Part shown: positions 45,627 through 53,817 of the stretch, in pieces
Layout: the number at the start of each line of letters is the position of its first letter
Position numbering within the stretch: the first letter of the stretch is position 1
Assembly (NCBI RefSeq): GCF_001655615.1
Contig: NZ_CP011567.1
Span: 1,311,001 to 1,375,000 of the forward strand
Origin: Pseudomonas sp. GR 6-02
GTDB lineage: Bacteria > Pseudomonadota > Gammaproteobacteria > Pseudomonadales > Pseudomonadaceae
Length of the DNA stretch: 64,000 bases
Direction: 5' to 3'
Made by a program: the position numbers and the translations under genes
Notes under the pieces: model-generated
Seen by the model: the letters and a program-made list of their open reading frames with translations, nothing else
Told to the model about the DNA's origin: nothing
The model's database searches: none

Positions 45627-46376
45627 ATGCCCGACGCCATCCAGTTTGAACGTGAGCGCGGTTTACTGACCCTGCGCCTCAACCGCCCGGAAAAGAAAAA
45701 CGCCCTGAACCGTGCCATGTACAGCCAACTGGCGGAGGGCTTGCGGCTTGCCGACAGCGATCCCGACATCAACGCCGTGCTGATCACCGGCAGCGCCGAA
45801 TGCTTCACGGCTGGCAACGACATCGCCGACTTCATCCAGCAACCGCCGGGCAACCTCGACAGCCCGGTGTTCCACTTCATGCTCGGCCTTCTTGAGTGCC
45901 GCAAGCCGGTGATCGCTGCGGTAGCCGGCGCGGCGGTGGGGATCGGCACGACGATGCTGCTGCATTGCGATCTGGTTTATGTCAGTGCGGCTGCGAGGTT
46001 GCGCATGCCATTCGTCAATCTGGGGTTATGCCCGGAGTTCGGCTCCAGCCTGATCCTGCCGCGCTTGCTTGGGCAGGCCAAAGCGGCGGAGTTGTTATTG
46101 CTTGGGGAAGGTTTCAGTGGTGAACAGGCCGCCGCGTGGGGCATTGCGACTGAGGCCTTGGGCAGTGGCGAGGCGGCGTTGGCCAAGGCGCGGGAGATGG
46201 CGTTGCGGTTCGAGTCATTGCCACCGGAAGCGGTGCGCATCAGCAAGCAATTGATGAAAGCGCCGGACCGGGAACAGCTGCGCCAGGTCATAGAAGAAGA
46301 GGGCGCGTTGTTCACCCAGCGGTTGCGCTCGCCGGAAGCGATGGCGGCGTTGTCAGCGTTTATCAGCAAACACTAA
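45627..46376 (+). CDS. Enoyl-CoA hydratase/isomerase family protein
   Basis: A 249-residue crotonase. The oxyanion-hole motifs are in ECFTAGNDIADF and AVAGAAVGIGTTMLLHCDLVYVS. The usual catalytic glutamates are hard to place with certainty; LCPEFGSSLILPR supplies one at the expected spot. It therefore probably acts on an acyl-CoA, but the substrate is unknown (PA4330 in PAO1). AGGA lies eight bases before the ATG. Confidence 0.85.
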   Translation: MPDAIQFERERGLLTLRLNRPEKKNALNRAMYSQLAEGLRLADSDPDINAVLITGSAECFTAGNDIADFIQQPPGNLDSPVFHFMLGLLECRKPVIAAVAGAAVGIGTTMLLHCDLVYVSAAARLRMPFVNLGLCPEFGSSLILPRLLGQAKAAELLLLGEGFSGEQAAAWGIATEALGSGEAALAKAREMALRFESLPPEAVRISKQLMKAPDREQLRQVIEEEGALFTQRLRSPEAMAALSAFISKH

Positions 46377-46378
46377 CC

Positions 46379-46409
46379 GATCGTTCCCACGCTCTGCGTG
46401 GGAACGATC
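46379..46409. repeat. Palindromic repeat (GATCGTTCCCACGC family)
   Basis: A perfect 14-bp inverted repeat with a three-base loop starts three bases after the crotonase stop. This sequence is a common intergenic repeat of fluorescent pseudomonads (recollection). It has no T tract. Confidence 0.75.
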
Positions 46410-46421
46410 ACCACAGACGAA

Positions 46422-46453
46422 AAAAGCCCCACCATTCACATGGCGGGGCTTTT
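46422..46453. terminator. Bidirectional terminator between crotonase and pykA genes
   Basis: AAAAGCCCC...GGGGCTTTT with CC/GG pairs inside, an A run on one side and TTTTGTTTTT on the other. It serves the two convergent genes. Confidence 0.9.
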
Positions 46454-46473
46454 GTTTTTCAGCTATCGGTCAC

Positions 46474-47925
46474 TCAGACCTGCGGGTCGCCCACGTGCAG
46501 GATCTTCATGCCGTTGGTACCGCCGGTGGTGTGGTAGCTGTCGCCCTTGGTCAGGATCACCCAGTCACCTTTCTGCACGACGCCGCGCTTGACCAGCTCG
46601 TCGATGGCTTTCTGGCTGACTTCGTTCGGTGCCAGCGAGGCCGGGTCGAACGGAACGGTGTACACGCCACGGAACATCGCTGCGCGGGCCTGGGCTTCGC
46701 GGTGCGGGGTGAACGCGTAAATCGGCACCGACGAGCGGATACGCGACATGATCAGCGGGGTATAGCCGCTTTCGGTCAGCGCGATGATCGCTTTCACGCC
46801 TGGGAAGTGGTTGGCGGTGTACATGGTTGCCAGCGCGATGCTCTCGTCGCAGCGCTCGAATTCCTTGCCGATGCGGTGGCTGGAGGTCTTGCTGGTCGGG
46901 TGCTTTTCAGCGCCGATGCAGATGCGCGCCATGGCTTGCACCGCTTCCAGCGGGTACAGGCCAGCAGCACTTTCAGCCGAGAGCATCACGGCGTCGGTGT
47001 AGTCGAGCACGGCGTTGGCTACGTCGGACACTTCGGCGCGGGTCGGCATCGGGTTCTGGATCATCGACTCCATCATCTGGGTCGCGACGATCACGGCCTT
47101 GTTGTGGCGACGTGCGTGCAGAATGATTTTCTTCTGAATGCCCACAAGCTCAGCGTCGCCGATTTCCACACCCAGGTCACCACGGGCCACCATCACCGCG
47201 TCGGAGGCCTTGATCAGGCCGTCGAGGGTTTCGTCGTCGGCCACGGCTTCGGCGCGTTCAATCTTCGCCACCAGCCAGGCAGTACCGCCGGCTTCGTCGC
47301 GCAGTTGACGGGCGTATTCCATGTCGGCGGCGTCACGGGGGAAGGACACGGCGAGGTAGTCGACTTCCATTTCGGCGGCGAGCTTGATGTCGGCCTTGTC
47401 TTTCTCGGTCAGAGCCGGCGCCGTCAGGCCACCGCCGCGACGGTTGATGCCTTTATGGTCCGACAGCGGGCCGCCGATGGTCACGGTGCAGTTCAGTTCG
47501 GTGGCGGTGGCGGTATCGACGCGCATCACCACGCGGCCGTCGTCGAGCAGCAGCTCGTCGCCCACGCCGCAGTCTTTCACCAGGTCCGGGTAGTCGATGC
47601 CGACCACTTGCTGGTTGCCTTCGGTCAGCGGATGGCTGGTGGAGAAGGTGAATTGATCACCGATCTTCAGCTCGATTCGCTTGTTGGCGAATTTGGCGAT
47701 ACGGATTTTCGGGCCTTGCAGGTCACCCAGCAGGGCGACGAAGCGGCCGTGCTTGGCAGCGAGGTCACGCACCAGCTTCGCGCGAGCCTTGTGCTCGTCG
47801 GGGGTGCCGTGGGAGAAGTTCAGGCGGGCGACGTCCAGGCCAGCCAGAATCAGCTGTTCGAGAACTTCCGGCGAGTTACTGGCCGGGCCAAGGGTAGCGA
47901 CGATTTTGGTACGACGAACGGACAT
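46474..47925 (-). CDS. pykA: Pyruvate kinase
   Basis: A 483-residue type II pyruvate kinase that makes pyruvate and ATP from phosphoenolpyruvate. The N-terminal RRTKIVATLGPAS, the substrate/metal region LVAKIERAEAV and ARGDLGVEIG, and the K+/ADP site VATQMMESM with TRAEVSDVANAVLDYTDAVMLSAESA are all present. The sequence and length fit PykA (PAO1 PA4329) rather than PykF. It is convergent with the crotonase gene and divergent from the small lipoprotein gene. Confidence 0.95.
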   Translation of the reverse strand: MSVRRTKIVATLGPASNSPEVLEQLILAGLDVARLNFSHGTPDEHKARAKLVRDLAAKHGRFVALLGDLQGPKIRIAKFANKRIELKIGDQFTFSTSHPLTEGNQQVVGIDYPDLVKDCGVGDELLLDDGRVVMRVDTATATELNCTVTIGGPLSDHKGINRRGGGLTAPALTEKDKADIKLAAEMEVDYLAVSFPRDAADMEYARQLRDEAGGTAWLVAKIERAEAVADDETLDGLIKASDAVMVARGDLGVEIGDAELVGIQKKIILHARRHNKAVIVATQMMESMIQNPMPTRAEVSDVANAVLDYTDAVMLSAESAAGLYPLEAVQAMARICIGAEKHPTSKTSSHRIGKEFERCDESIALATMYTANHFPGVKAIIALTESGYTPLIMSRIRSSVPIYAFTPHREAQARAAMFRGVYTVPFDPASLAPNEVSQKAIDELVKRGVVQKGDWVILTKGDSYHTTGGTNGMKILHVGDPQV

Positions 47926-48098
47926 GCAAAGACTCCTGAGTTCAAGCGCTAGCAGAGGCTACTATGGTCTTTGGGTGTAGTCATTGTTCGTTTGCACTAC
48001 TTATTGCTTTCTTTATTGAACGTGACAACTTTGCAGCACGCCATCCTGAAGATTTCCGACAACGGGTCGATACAGAGCGCAAGACAGGAGATCCCCTT

Positions 48099-48473
48099 AT
48101 GCGATTCGTGCTCATTGCCGTCCTTGCCCTCAGTGCTGCGGGCTGCACCCATTGGTCGATGGACCATCATTTGAACAATGCCTACAGCGCCTACGAACGC
48201 GGCAACTGCGAACAGGTGATGCTCGAACTGTCCAAGGTCGATCGTGAAAGTCGTTCCCGCCGCTACGTACAGCCGGAAGTGTCGATGATGCGCGGCCAGT
48301 GCCTGGAACGGCAGAAGCTGTTCATCGATGCGGCGCAGACTTATCAGTTCATCATTGCCTCGTACCCGCAAAGCGAATATGCCTATCGCGCCCGTGCCCG
48401 TCTGGAAACCTTGCAGAGCCTGGGCCATTACCCGACGCGCAGCGCGGCGGCCGTGCGCCCGACGCAGTTCTGA
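48099..48473 (+). CDS. Small tetratricopeptide-like lipoprotein
   Basis: A 124-residue lipoprotein with lipobox SAAGC near residue 16. A helical region resembles a short TPR pair (AYSAYERGNCEQVMLELSKVD and AAQTYQFIIASYPQSEYAYRARARLETL). Such proteins serve as envelope adaptors, but its partner is unknown. AGGAG lies nine bases before the ATG at 48099, and the gene is divergent from pykA. Confidence 0.78.
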   Translation: MRFVLIAVLALSAAGCTHWSMDHHLNNAYSAYERGNCEQVMLELSKVDRESRSRRYVQPEVSMMRGQCLERQKLFIDAAQTYQFIIASYPQSEYAYRARARLETLQSLGHYPTRSAAAVRPTQF

Positions 48474-48531
48474 TGGCCGCTGTCATGCAACGGCTGGCCG
48501 CCCGGCGGTGGTGAGCTATAGTCCAAGAGAT

Positions 48532-48610
48532 CGGTTTTAGAACCTTGCCTCTAAACCGGGGTGATACCTGTGATCGGCAGCAGTAAACGTCAGCGTTGTA
48601 AGGGCTGACG
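48532..48610 (+). other. Structured non-coding stretch upstream of the PilZ gene
   Basis: Two stems are visible: GGTTTTAGA with TCTAAACC (48533-48557) and CGTCAGC with GCTGACG (48588-48610). They sit in a 237-base gap before the PilZ gene and may be a leader or small RNA. No known riboswitch is recognised. Confidence 0.35.
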
Positions 48611-48710
48611 CACCAGGATCGGGGAGAGCGCGCCCAGGCTTATCAAGCAGCCGGCACGTTCCGAAGCATTAGTGCGGCCCTGCTTAAGGGCCTTGCTGGG
48701 CCATTTGCGC

Positions 48711-49070
48711 ATGTTTACCGACCGCCGGATCGAGCGGCATCAACTGCCGTATTTTCTGAAAGTGTTCAACAGCGTCACCGACAAACCCATCGGCTTTCTG
48801 GGCAACTTGTCCAGCGACGGGCTGATGCTCATCAGCCAGTTGCCGATAATGGTGGGCGTCGACTTTGACCTGCGATTGAAAATCCCCGCCAGCGACGGCT
48901 GCCAGCAGGTCATTGACCTGAAGGCGTGTTGTCTGTGGTGCCATGAAGACGTCACGCCCCATCATTACGACGCCGGGTTCAGCCTGCAACGGGCACCGCC
49001 GGAGTACGGGCAATTGGTGGAGGCGTTGACGCAGTATTTCAGCTTTCAGCCATTGCCTGCTTCAGCCTGA
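48711..49070 (+). CDS. PilZ-domain c-di-GMP-binding protein
   Basis: A 119-residue single-domain protein. The PilZ ligand signatures are RRIER (RxxxR, residues 5-9) and NLSSDG ((D/N)xSxxG) about 25 residues later. The beta-barrel continues through FDLRLKIP and HHYDAGFSL. It would bind c-di-GMP and act as an effector. Start at the ATG at 48711; a GTG at 48672 in frame has no better ribosome site. It shares the neighbourhood with sadC and bifA. Confidence 0.75.
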   Translation: MFTDRRIERHQLPYFLKVFNSVTDKPIGFLGNLSSDGLMLISQLPIMVGVDFDLRLKIPASDGCQQVIDLKACCLWCHEDVTPHHYDAGFSLQRAPPEYGQLVEALTQYFSFQPLPASA

Positions 49071-49081
49071 CAAATCCGCAA

Positions 49082-49114
49082 CCAGTAGCAGCTGGCGCAG
49101 CCTGCTGCTACTGG
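49082..49114. repeat. Short palindrome between convergent genes
   Basis: CCAGTAGCAG is paired with CTGCTACTGG across a 13-base loop. It belongs to the TAGCAGC repeat family also seen at 23817 and 43111 and lies just after the PilZ stop. Confidence 0.6.
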
Positions 49115-49123
49115 GATTCGTCG

Positions 49124-49510
49124 CTACGTCGTTTTAATCGCCTTCTCGTTATCCAGCGACCGTTCCACCAGCATCAGCCCCAACTCACTCATCCGGTAAA
49201 TTGCCATGGCCAGATGCCGCGGCTTGTCGTCCAGGCTTTCCGCCAGGTCGAGTAGCAGAATGCTGACCGTCGAAAAGGTTTCGTAGGTCTCGATGGTCAA
49301 GGCTTCGGGATTGGCATCGGGGACAACGGTGAACATTTTCATGGATCGTTCCTCGGTGGGGCGTTCGTTGGCAAAACACGGCTCAGTGTTTTCCTGTTTG
49401 AGATAGTGATCTAGAGCCCTGTTGGCAGCGTCTTGGAGTTTTCTTGAGTCGAGGGTTCCGTAGGGGGAACGCGGGATGGTATTGAGTGAATTGGGTCGAG
49501 GCATTGACAC
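49124..49510 (-). CDS. DUF6124/DUF3077-like small protein
   Basis: A 128-residue protein with the pattern of the Pseudomonas DUF6124 family: an N-terminal SPYGTLDSRKLQDAANRALDHYL, then MFTVVPDANPEALTIETYETFSTVSILLLDLAES and a C-terminal helix. No function is known. AAGGAG lies six bases before a GTG at 49510, which I prefer to the ATG six bases later. GC content drops upstream of it. Confidence 0.6.
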   Translation of the reverse strand: MSMPRPNSLNTIPRSPYGTLDSRKLQDAANRALDHYLKQENTEPCFANERPTEERSMKMFTVVPDANPEALTIETYETFSTVSILLLDLAESLDDKPRHLAMAIYRMSELGLMLVERSLDNEKAIKTT

Positions 49511-49706
49511 GGTTAACTCCTTGTTGGAGCTACCGCCGATTCGGAGGTAGACGAATGGACGGCAGCGAGGGAAGGAGAACCTTATGTTGGGACGGACGCC
49601 ACCCACAATCAGCCTGGGTCGCTGACACTTGTAGGCAGATGCGCTTCATTCTGTAGCCGTTAGCGCTGCTATTCGAGAAGTCGGGAGGAGGACAACAAGC
49701 ATATTA

Positions 49707-49751
49707 CTGACCATGAACGTCAGTTATTACCCGATGAGGAGCATCGGGTAA
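49707..49751. other. Two tandem hairpins
   Basis: ACTGAC/GTCAGT with a seven-base loop is followed at once by TTACCCGATG, AGGAG, CATCGGGTAA (49727-49751, perfect 10-bp stem). The pair lies between the two small genes of the low-GC pocket and lacks a T tract. Confidence 0.55.
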
Positions 49752-49784
49752 CAGCCGAGGAGAATTACGACTCTTGATGGTTAG

Positions 49785-50033
49785 CTAGTCATTAGGGTCA
49801 TGCTTTTTTGGAGCTTGTGATTCTTTAAAATCGGTGGAGATAGAAATAAGTGCCAAAGAGATGAATTCTTGGTTTCGATCTATCGCTTGCAATGCACATC
49901 GGATGTTATCCGCTATTTCGGTAGCACCTCGTTGCGCTATCCAATTCGATAGTTCTTCTATAGCGGCCCCCAAAGCCAGTTGGTTCTCATTGATCTGCGT
50001 TAGCACTGAAGCAAATAGTTTTGTCTCGTCCAT
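49785..50033 (-). CDS. Small hypothetical protein in low-GC pocket
   Basis: An 82-residue protein, MDETKLFASVLTQINENQLALGAAIEELSNWIAQRG..., predicted to be helical and soluble, with a Ser/Lys/Pro-rich tail. Base composition is clearly lower in GC than neighbours, suggesting horizontal origin. Similar small proteins occur sporadically in Pseudomonas (recollection). GGAATC precedes the ATG. Function unknown. Confidence 0.5.
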   Translation of the reverse strand: MDETKLFASVLTQINENQLALGAAIEELSNWIAQRGATEIADNIRCALQAIDRNQEFISLALISISTDFKESQAPKKHDPND

Positions 50034-50123
50034 GATGGATTCCTTGCGATAGAGCTTTCAGGTTGTTGAGTGGGACTGGTTTTCGTAAGTACCCGGATTG
50101 AGGGCTTGTCGTACGTGCTCGCA

Positions 50124-50155
50124 CGTCATATCCATGTCGGCATCGTGATATGACG
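50124..50155. promoter_or_regulatory. Palindrome upstream of the 82-residue gene
   Basis: CGTCATATC, 14 bases, then GATATGACG is a perfect 9-bp inverted repeat. The adjacent ACGTGC-TCG-CACGT is a second palindrome. The site lies about 90-120 bases before the small gene and may be an operator. Confidence 0.4.
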
Positions 50156-50175
50156 ATTTTATATACGATTCGACG

Positions 50176-51513
50176 TTACATCGTTCCAGCTTTTTTCCAC
50201 CCCAAATACGCCGTCACCAACTCGGCCCCCAACTCTTGGGGCCGAGCATCCACCACCGGCACTCCATGAGCACTCAACCGCTCATGGAGCTGCGCCCGGT
50301 CATTCAAATAATCCACCGTCCCGCAATAGGCCAGCGCCTCAGGCAAGGTCTGCACCGGGGCGTGCCGTAGATTGTCGAGCAAGTCTTCACGCAGGCTCGC
50401 CACCAACACCCGATGCAGTTTGCTCAGGCGTTTGACCGCAGTCAGCAGTTCTTCATCGTCTTCATCCCGCAGGTTGGTCACCAGCACCACCAGTGCCCGG
50501 CGTTTTTGTCGAGCCAGTAGTTGCGTGACGGCGGCCTGGTAGTCGGCCGGGCGTTGGGTGCTGTCGAGGTCGTAGACGGTGTTGAGCAACACATTGAGCT
50601 GGCCTGTGCCCTTGACCGGGGCAAGGTAGTGCGGATGGTTGCTGGCGAAGGTGCTCAAGCCCACCGCGTCGCCCTGGCGCAACGCGATGTAGCTGAGCAG
50701 CAGGCAGGCATTGAGGGCGTGATCGAAATGCGCGAGCTCGCCGTCCTGGCTGCGCATGCGCCGGCCGCAATCGAGCATGAAGATGATTTGCTGGTCGCGC
50801 TCGTCCTGGTATTCACGGGCGATGGGGGTGCGTTGGCGGGCGGTGGCTTTCCAGTCGATCTGGCGCAGGCTGTCGCCTTCGCGGAATTCGCGCAGTTGAT
50901 GGAATTCCAGGCCCAGGCCGCGACGTTGGCGCTGGCGTACGCCGAGTTGGCTGAGCCAGTTGTCTACCGCCAGCAACTGGCCGCCGTAGAGGCGGGCGAA
51001 GTCGGGGTAGACGCGGGTGGTGTCGGGTATGTTGAGCAGGCGTTTGTCGGACCACAAACCCATGGGGCTCGGCAGGTTGATTTCGCAGTATTCGAAGCTG
51101 AAATGGCCGCGCATGAGCGGGCGCAGGCGGTAGCTGATCTGGCTCTGTTGGCCGGGTTGCAGTTCGACCGAAAGGGGCAGGTTTTCGACGCTCAGGCCGT
51201 CGGGTACGTGGTCGAAGATCTGAATGTTCAGTGGCTGGGTAAAATCATGCTCGACCTCCAGTCGCACTTCGCTCCAGCGACCGAGTGCCAGGCTGCCGGG
51301 CATTTGTCGCTGGAGGCGCGGTGAGGGCAAACGCTTGAGGCGAATGGCGTCGAGTATCGCCAGGGCCAGCAGGGCCAGCAGTAATCCCCAGTTGATCGAT
51401 AAAAGGCTAGATGGAACGGCGATGTCCAGCGCCCGTAAGGCGCCCAGCACGATGCCGATGGCTAGCAAGGCCGCAAGCCAGGCCAGTAGAAGCCGGGATG
51501 GTTTCATCGGCAC
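50176..51513 (-). CDS. DUF58-domain protein of the MoxR operon
   Basis: A 445-residue membrane-anchored protein with two N-terminal spans (residues about 5-50). The DUF58 signature GLEFHQLREFREGDSLRQIDWKATAR lies near residue 205, followed by a von Willebrand-A-like core. The metal-site motif is degenerate here (MLDCGRRM). DUF58 proteins are partners of MoxR ATPases. The start may be the GTG at 51513, with AGGA five bases upstream, or the ATG at 51507. A REPIN separates it from the moxR gene; it is the last gene of the six-gene operon. Confidence 0.83.
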   Translation of the reverse strand: MPMKPSRLLLAWLAALLAIGIVLGALRALDIAVPSSLLSINWGLLLALLALAILDAIRLKRLPSPRLQRQMPGSLALGRWSEVRLEVEHDFTQPLNIQIFDHVPDGLSVENLPLSVELQPGQQSQISYRLRPLMRGHFSFEYCEINLPSPMGLWSDKRLLNIPDTTRVYPDFARLYGGQLLAVDNWLSQLGVRQRQRRGLGLEFHQLREFREGDSLRQIDWKATARQRTPIAREYQDERDQQIIFMLDCGRRMRSQDGELAHFDHALNACLLLSYIALRQGDAVGLSTFASNHPHYLAPVKGTGQLNVLLNTVYDLDSTQRPADYQAAVTQLLARQKRRALVVLVTNLRDEDDEELLTAVKRLSKLHRVLVASLREDLLDNLRHAPVQTLPEALAYCGTVDYLNDRAQLHERLSAHGVPVVDARPQELGAELVTAYLGWKKAGTM

Positions 51514-51521
51514 ACAGTTCC

Positions 51522-51633
51522 TGTGGCGAGGTAGCTTGCTCCCGCTCCAGTGCGCAGCGCTGGCAAGTTCTTCGCCCTATCAGAAATGTTGGGGCCGCTT
51601 CGCAGCCCAGCGGGAGCAAGCTCCCTCGCCACA
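51522..51633. repeat. REPIN copy 6, inside the MoxR operon
   Basis: The TGTGGCGAGG arm at 51522 pairs with the inverted copy ending at 51633. It lies between the moxR stop and the DUF58 start. Its end, CCACAGG on the minus strand, contributes to the ribosome site of the DUF58 gene. Confidence 0.88.
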
Positions 51634-51655
51634 GGGGTGGTCCGGATGGCCATGT

Positions 51656-52657
51656 TCACAGGCGTGGCGCCGGCACTTGGTCGAGCAGTTGCTTGAGCAC
51701 CTGATCGACGTCCAGCCCTTCGATGTCCAGCTCCGGGGCAATCCGCACGCGGTGACGCAGTACCGCCAGGGCGCAACCTTTGATGTCGTCGGGAATCACG
51801 AACTCGCCCCCGCGCAACAAGGCGCGGGCGCGGGCGCAACGTGCCAGGGCGATGGAGGCGCGAGGCCCGGCGCCGAGAGTCAGGCCTGGCCAGGTGCGGG
51901 TGGTGCGGGCCAGGCGCACGGCGTAATCGAGCACCTGATCGTCCAGCGGCAGGTCACTGGCAATGCGCTGCAAGGCCAGCACGTCCTTGGCTTGCAACAC
52001 GGTGCGCAGCGGTTGTACATCGAGCATGTCGGCGCGGGTCGAGCGGCTGACCTGACGCACCATGTCCAATTCCTGATCGGCCTCTGGGTAGTCCATGCGC
52101 ACCTTGAGCATGAAGCGGTCGAGTTCGGCTTCGGGTAACGGGTAAGTGCCTTCCTGTTCGATGGGGTTTTGCGTGGCCAGCACCATGAACGGTTGCGCGA
52201 TGGGCAAAGCGCGGCCTTCGAGGGTGACCTGGCGTTCCTGCATGGCTTCGAGCAACGCGGCCTGGGTTTTTGCCGGGGCGCGGTTGATTTCATCGGCCAG
52301 CAGCAGGTTGGTGAACAACGGGCCTTTGCGCAGTTTGAATTGCTCGGTTTGCAGGTCGTACACCGCATGCCCGGTGACGTCGCTGGGCATCAGGTCCGGG
52401 GTGAACTGGATGCGGGCGTATTCGCCACCGAAGCAACGGGCGAGGGCGCGCACCAGCAACGTCTTGCCCAACCCCGGCACGCCTTCGAGCAGCACATGGC
52501 CGCCGGCGATCAGGGCGGTGAGCACATCATCGATTACGGTGTTCTGGCCGATCACCGCTTTTTGCAACTCCGTTCTTATCGCCTGGGCCAACTGGCCGGC
52601 GCGCTGGCGCTGCTGGGCGGCGTGGGTCTGGGTGCCGGGCTCGATCTGTTCACTCAT
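51656..52657 (-). CDS. MoxR-family AAA+ ATPase
   Basis: A 333-residue AAA+ ATPase. Walker A is GVPGLGKT (near residue 58), Walker B LLADEINRAPAK and the sensor region LATQNPIEQEGTYPLPEAELDRFM, typical of the MRP subgroup of MoxR. MoxR ATPases act as chaperone-like remodelers working with von Willebrand-A-type proteins. The start overlaps the DUF4350 stop by four bases, so translation is coupled. Confidence 0.92.
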   Translation of the reverse strand: MSEQIEPGTQTHAAQQRQRAGQLAQAIRTELQKAVIGQNTVIDDVLTALIAGGHVLLEGVPGLGKTLLVRALARCFGGEYARIQFTPDLMPSDVTGHAVYDLQTEQFKLRKGPLFTNLLLADEINRAPAKTQAALLEAMQERQVTLEGRALPIAQPFMVLATQNPIEQEGTYPLPEAELDRFMLKVRMDYPEADQELDMVRQVSRSTRADMLDVQPLRTVLQAKDVLALQRIASDLPLDDQVLDYAVRLARTTRTWPGLTLGAGPRASIALARCARARALLRGGEFVIPDDIKGCALAVLRHRVRIAPELDIEGLDVDQVLKQLLDQVPAPRL

Positions 52658-53817
52658 AAGGCGTTCCTCAAGGTTTGCAGGTGGGCGACCTGACGGCTGA
52701 ATTCAGCGCTGGACAGCCGCTGTTTCGGTCGCGGGCTCATGGCCTGGCTGATGGCGCGTGTGGGGTGGCCGGTCAGGCGTGCGAGCACCAGCCATTGTTC
52801 GGCGACGCCGAGTTGTTCAAAACCGGGATGACGGTGGCGGACACGACGCAGGATGTCTTGCTGCAAGGCGTGCAACAGGCTGTGCTGACCGCTGCGGCGC
52901 AGCATGAAATCGGCGCTTGCGCGCAGGTGTTCCTGAAGATGCCGACGCGCCCTTGGGGCCGGCTCCAGCAAAGGGCCGCTGCGCACGCCAACGTGCCAGA
53001 AACCCAAAGCGATCAAGGCGATCAGGGCCACCAGGGCTTGGGGAAAGTAACGCCACAACAAGGTCAGCAGACTGTCGTGCTCGGTATTGAACAGCAGGGT
53101 CACATCGGTGTCGGCCGTCAGGTACCACAGCAGCCAGGCGTTGTCGTACTGGTTGATGGCCGGGGTTTTCCAGAGGTCGGCATCGGTGACCACGGTGATC
53201 GAACCCAGCCCGTGGCTCAGCTGCATCATGTGCGTGGCCTTGCCACTGTTGGCCCAGGCCTGGGCGAGGTTTTTCGGGTCGTCGAGGTGGAACGCGGTAT
53301 CGAAGCTGAAGTAGGCCGGCGCCTCTTCGTTTTCCAGATAGAGCTTGGTCAGTTTGGGGTAGGGATCATCGCGCAGATCGGGAGGCGAGTCCTTGAGGTC
53401 TTTGCTCAGGAACTGGTGCAACTGCACCCGGTCGAGCAGCAGGTCATTGCTTTGGCCGGTCTTTTCATCCCACAGGGCTTCGGCGACGAATACCAGGCGC
53501 CCACCGGCCCGGGTCCAGTTCAACACCTGATCCACCTGGCGCGGCGACATGTTCGAGCGGTCGCCGAGCAACAACAGGCTGTGCTGACGCGGTTCGAGGG
53601 TCGGCAGGATGTCGAGGCTGTTGGCGTGGCTGACGGTCAGGCCCTGTTTGCGCAGAAAATGCTCGGCGGCCAGGTAGGGATTGGCCTGGGCTTCAGGGGA
53701 CGGGCCGTGTTCGATTTGTACCTGATAGGGTGTGGCCTTGAAATACAGGTAAACACTCAGCGCACCCAAGAGCACGACGATGAACACGCCGACCGCCAGC
53801 CATGCCCTGCGATTCAA
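52654..53817 (-). CDS. DUF4350-domain membrane protein
   Basis: A 387-residue protein with an N-terminal span (residues 5-27), an exported domain with the DUF4350 features (ANPYLAAEHFLRKQGLTVSHANSLDILPTLEPRQHSLLLLGDR), a second span near 265-285 and a cytoplasmic tail. It overlaps both the DUF4129 gene upstream and the moxR gene downstream by four bases (ATGA). Function unknown outside the operon. Confidence 0.82.
   Translation of the reverse strand: MNRRAWLAVGVFIVVLLGALSVYLYFKATPYQVQIEHGPSPEAQANPYLAAEHFLRKQGLTVSHANSLDILPTLEPRQHSLLLLGDRSNMSPRQVDQVLNWTRAGGRLVFVAEALWDEKTGQSNDLLLDRVQLHQFLSKDLKDSPPDLRDDPYPKLTKLYLENEEAPAYFSFDTAFHLDDPKNLAQAWANSGKATHMMQLSHGLGSITVVTDADLWKTPAINQYDNAWLLWYLTADTDVTLLFNTEHDSLLTLLWRYFPQALVALIALIALGFWHVGVRSGPLLEPAPRARRHLQEHLRASADFMLRRSGQHSLLHALQQDILRRVRHRHPGFEQLGVAEQWLVLARLTGHPTRAISQAMSPRPKQRLSSAEFSRQVAHLQTLRNAL

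Noticed and set aside
46379..46409. Palindrome after crotonase as a transcription terminator
   Set aside because: A proper terminator with T tracts lies 13 bases further on, and this sequence is better explained as a dispersed repeat.
46495..47952. 485-codon plus-strand frame opposite pykA
   Set aside because: Antisense to a textbook pyruvate kinase; no initiation signal.
48532..48610. Structured stretch as a c-di-GMP or other known riboswitch
   Set aside because: None of the conserved cores of known riboswitch classes could be found.
49124..50033. Low-GC small genes as a toxin-antitoxin pair
   Set aside because: The genes are 274 bases apart, not coupled, and neither shows a toxin or antitoxin motif.
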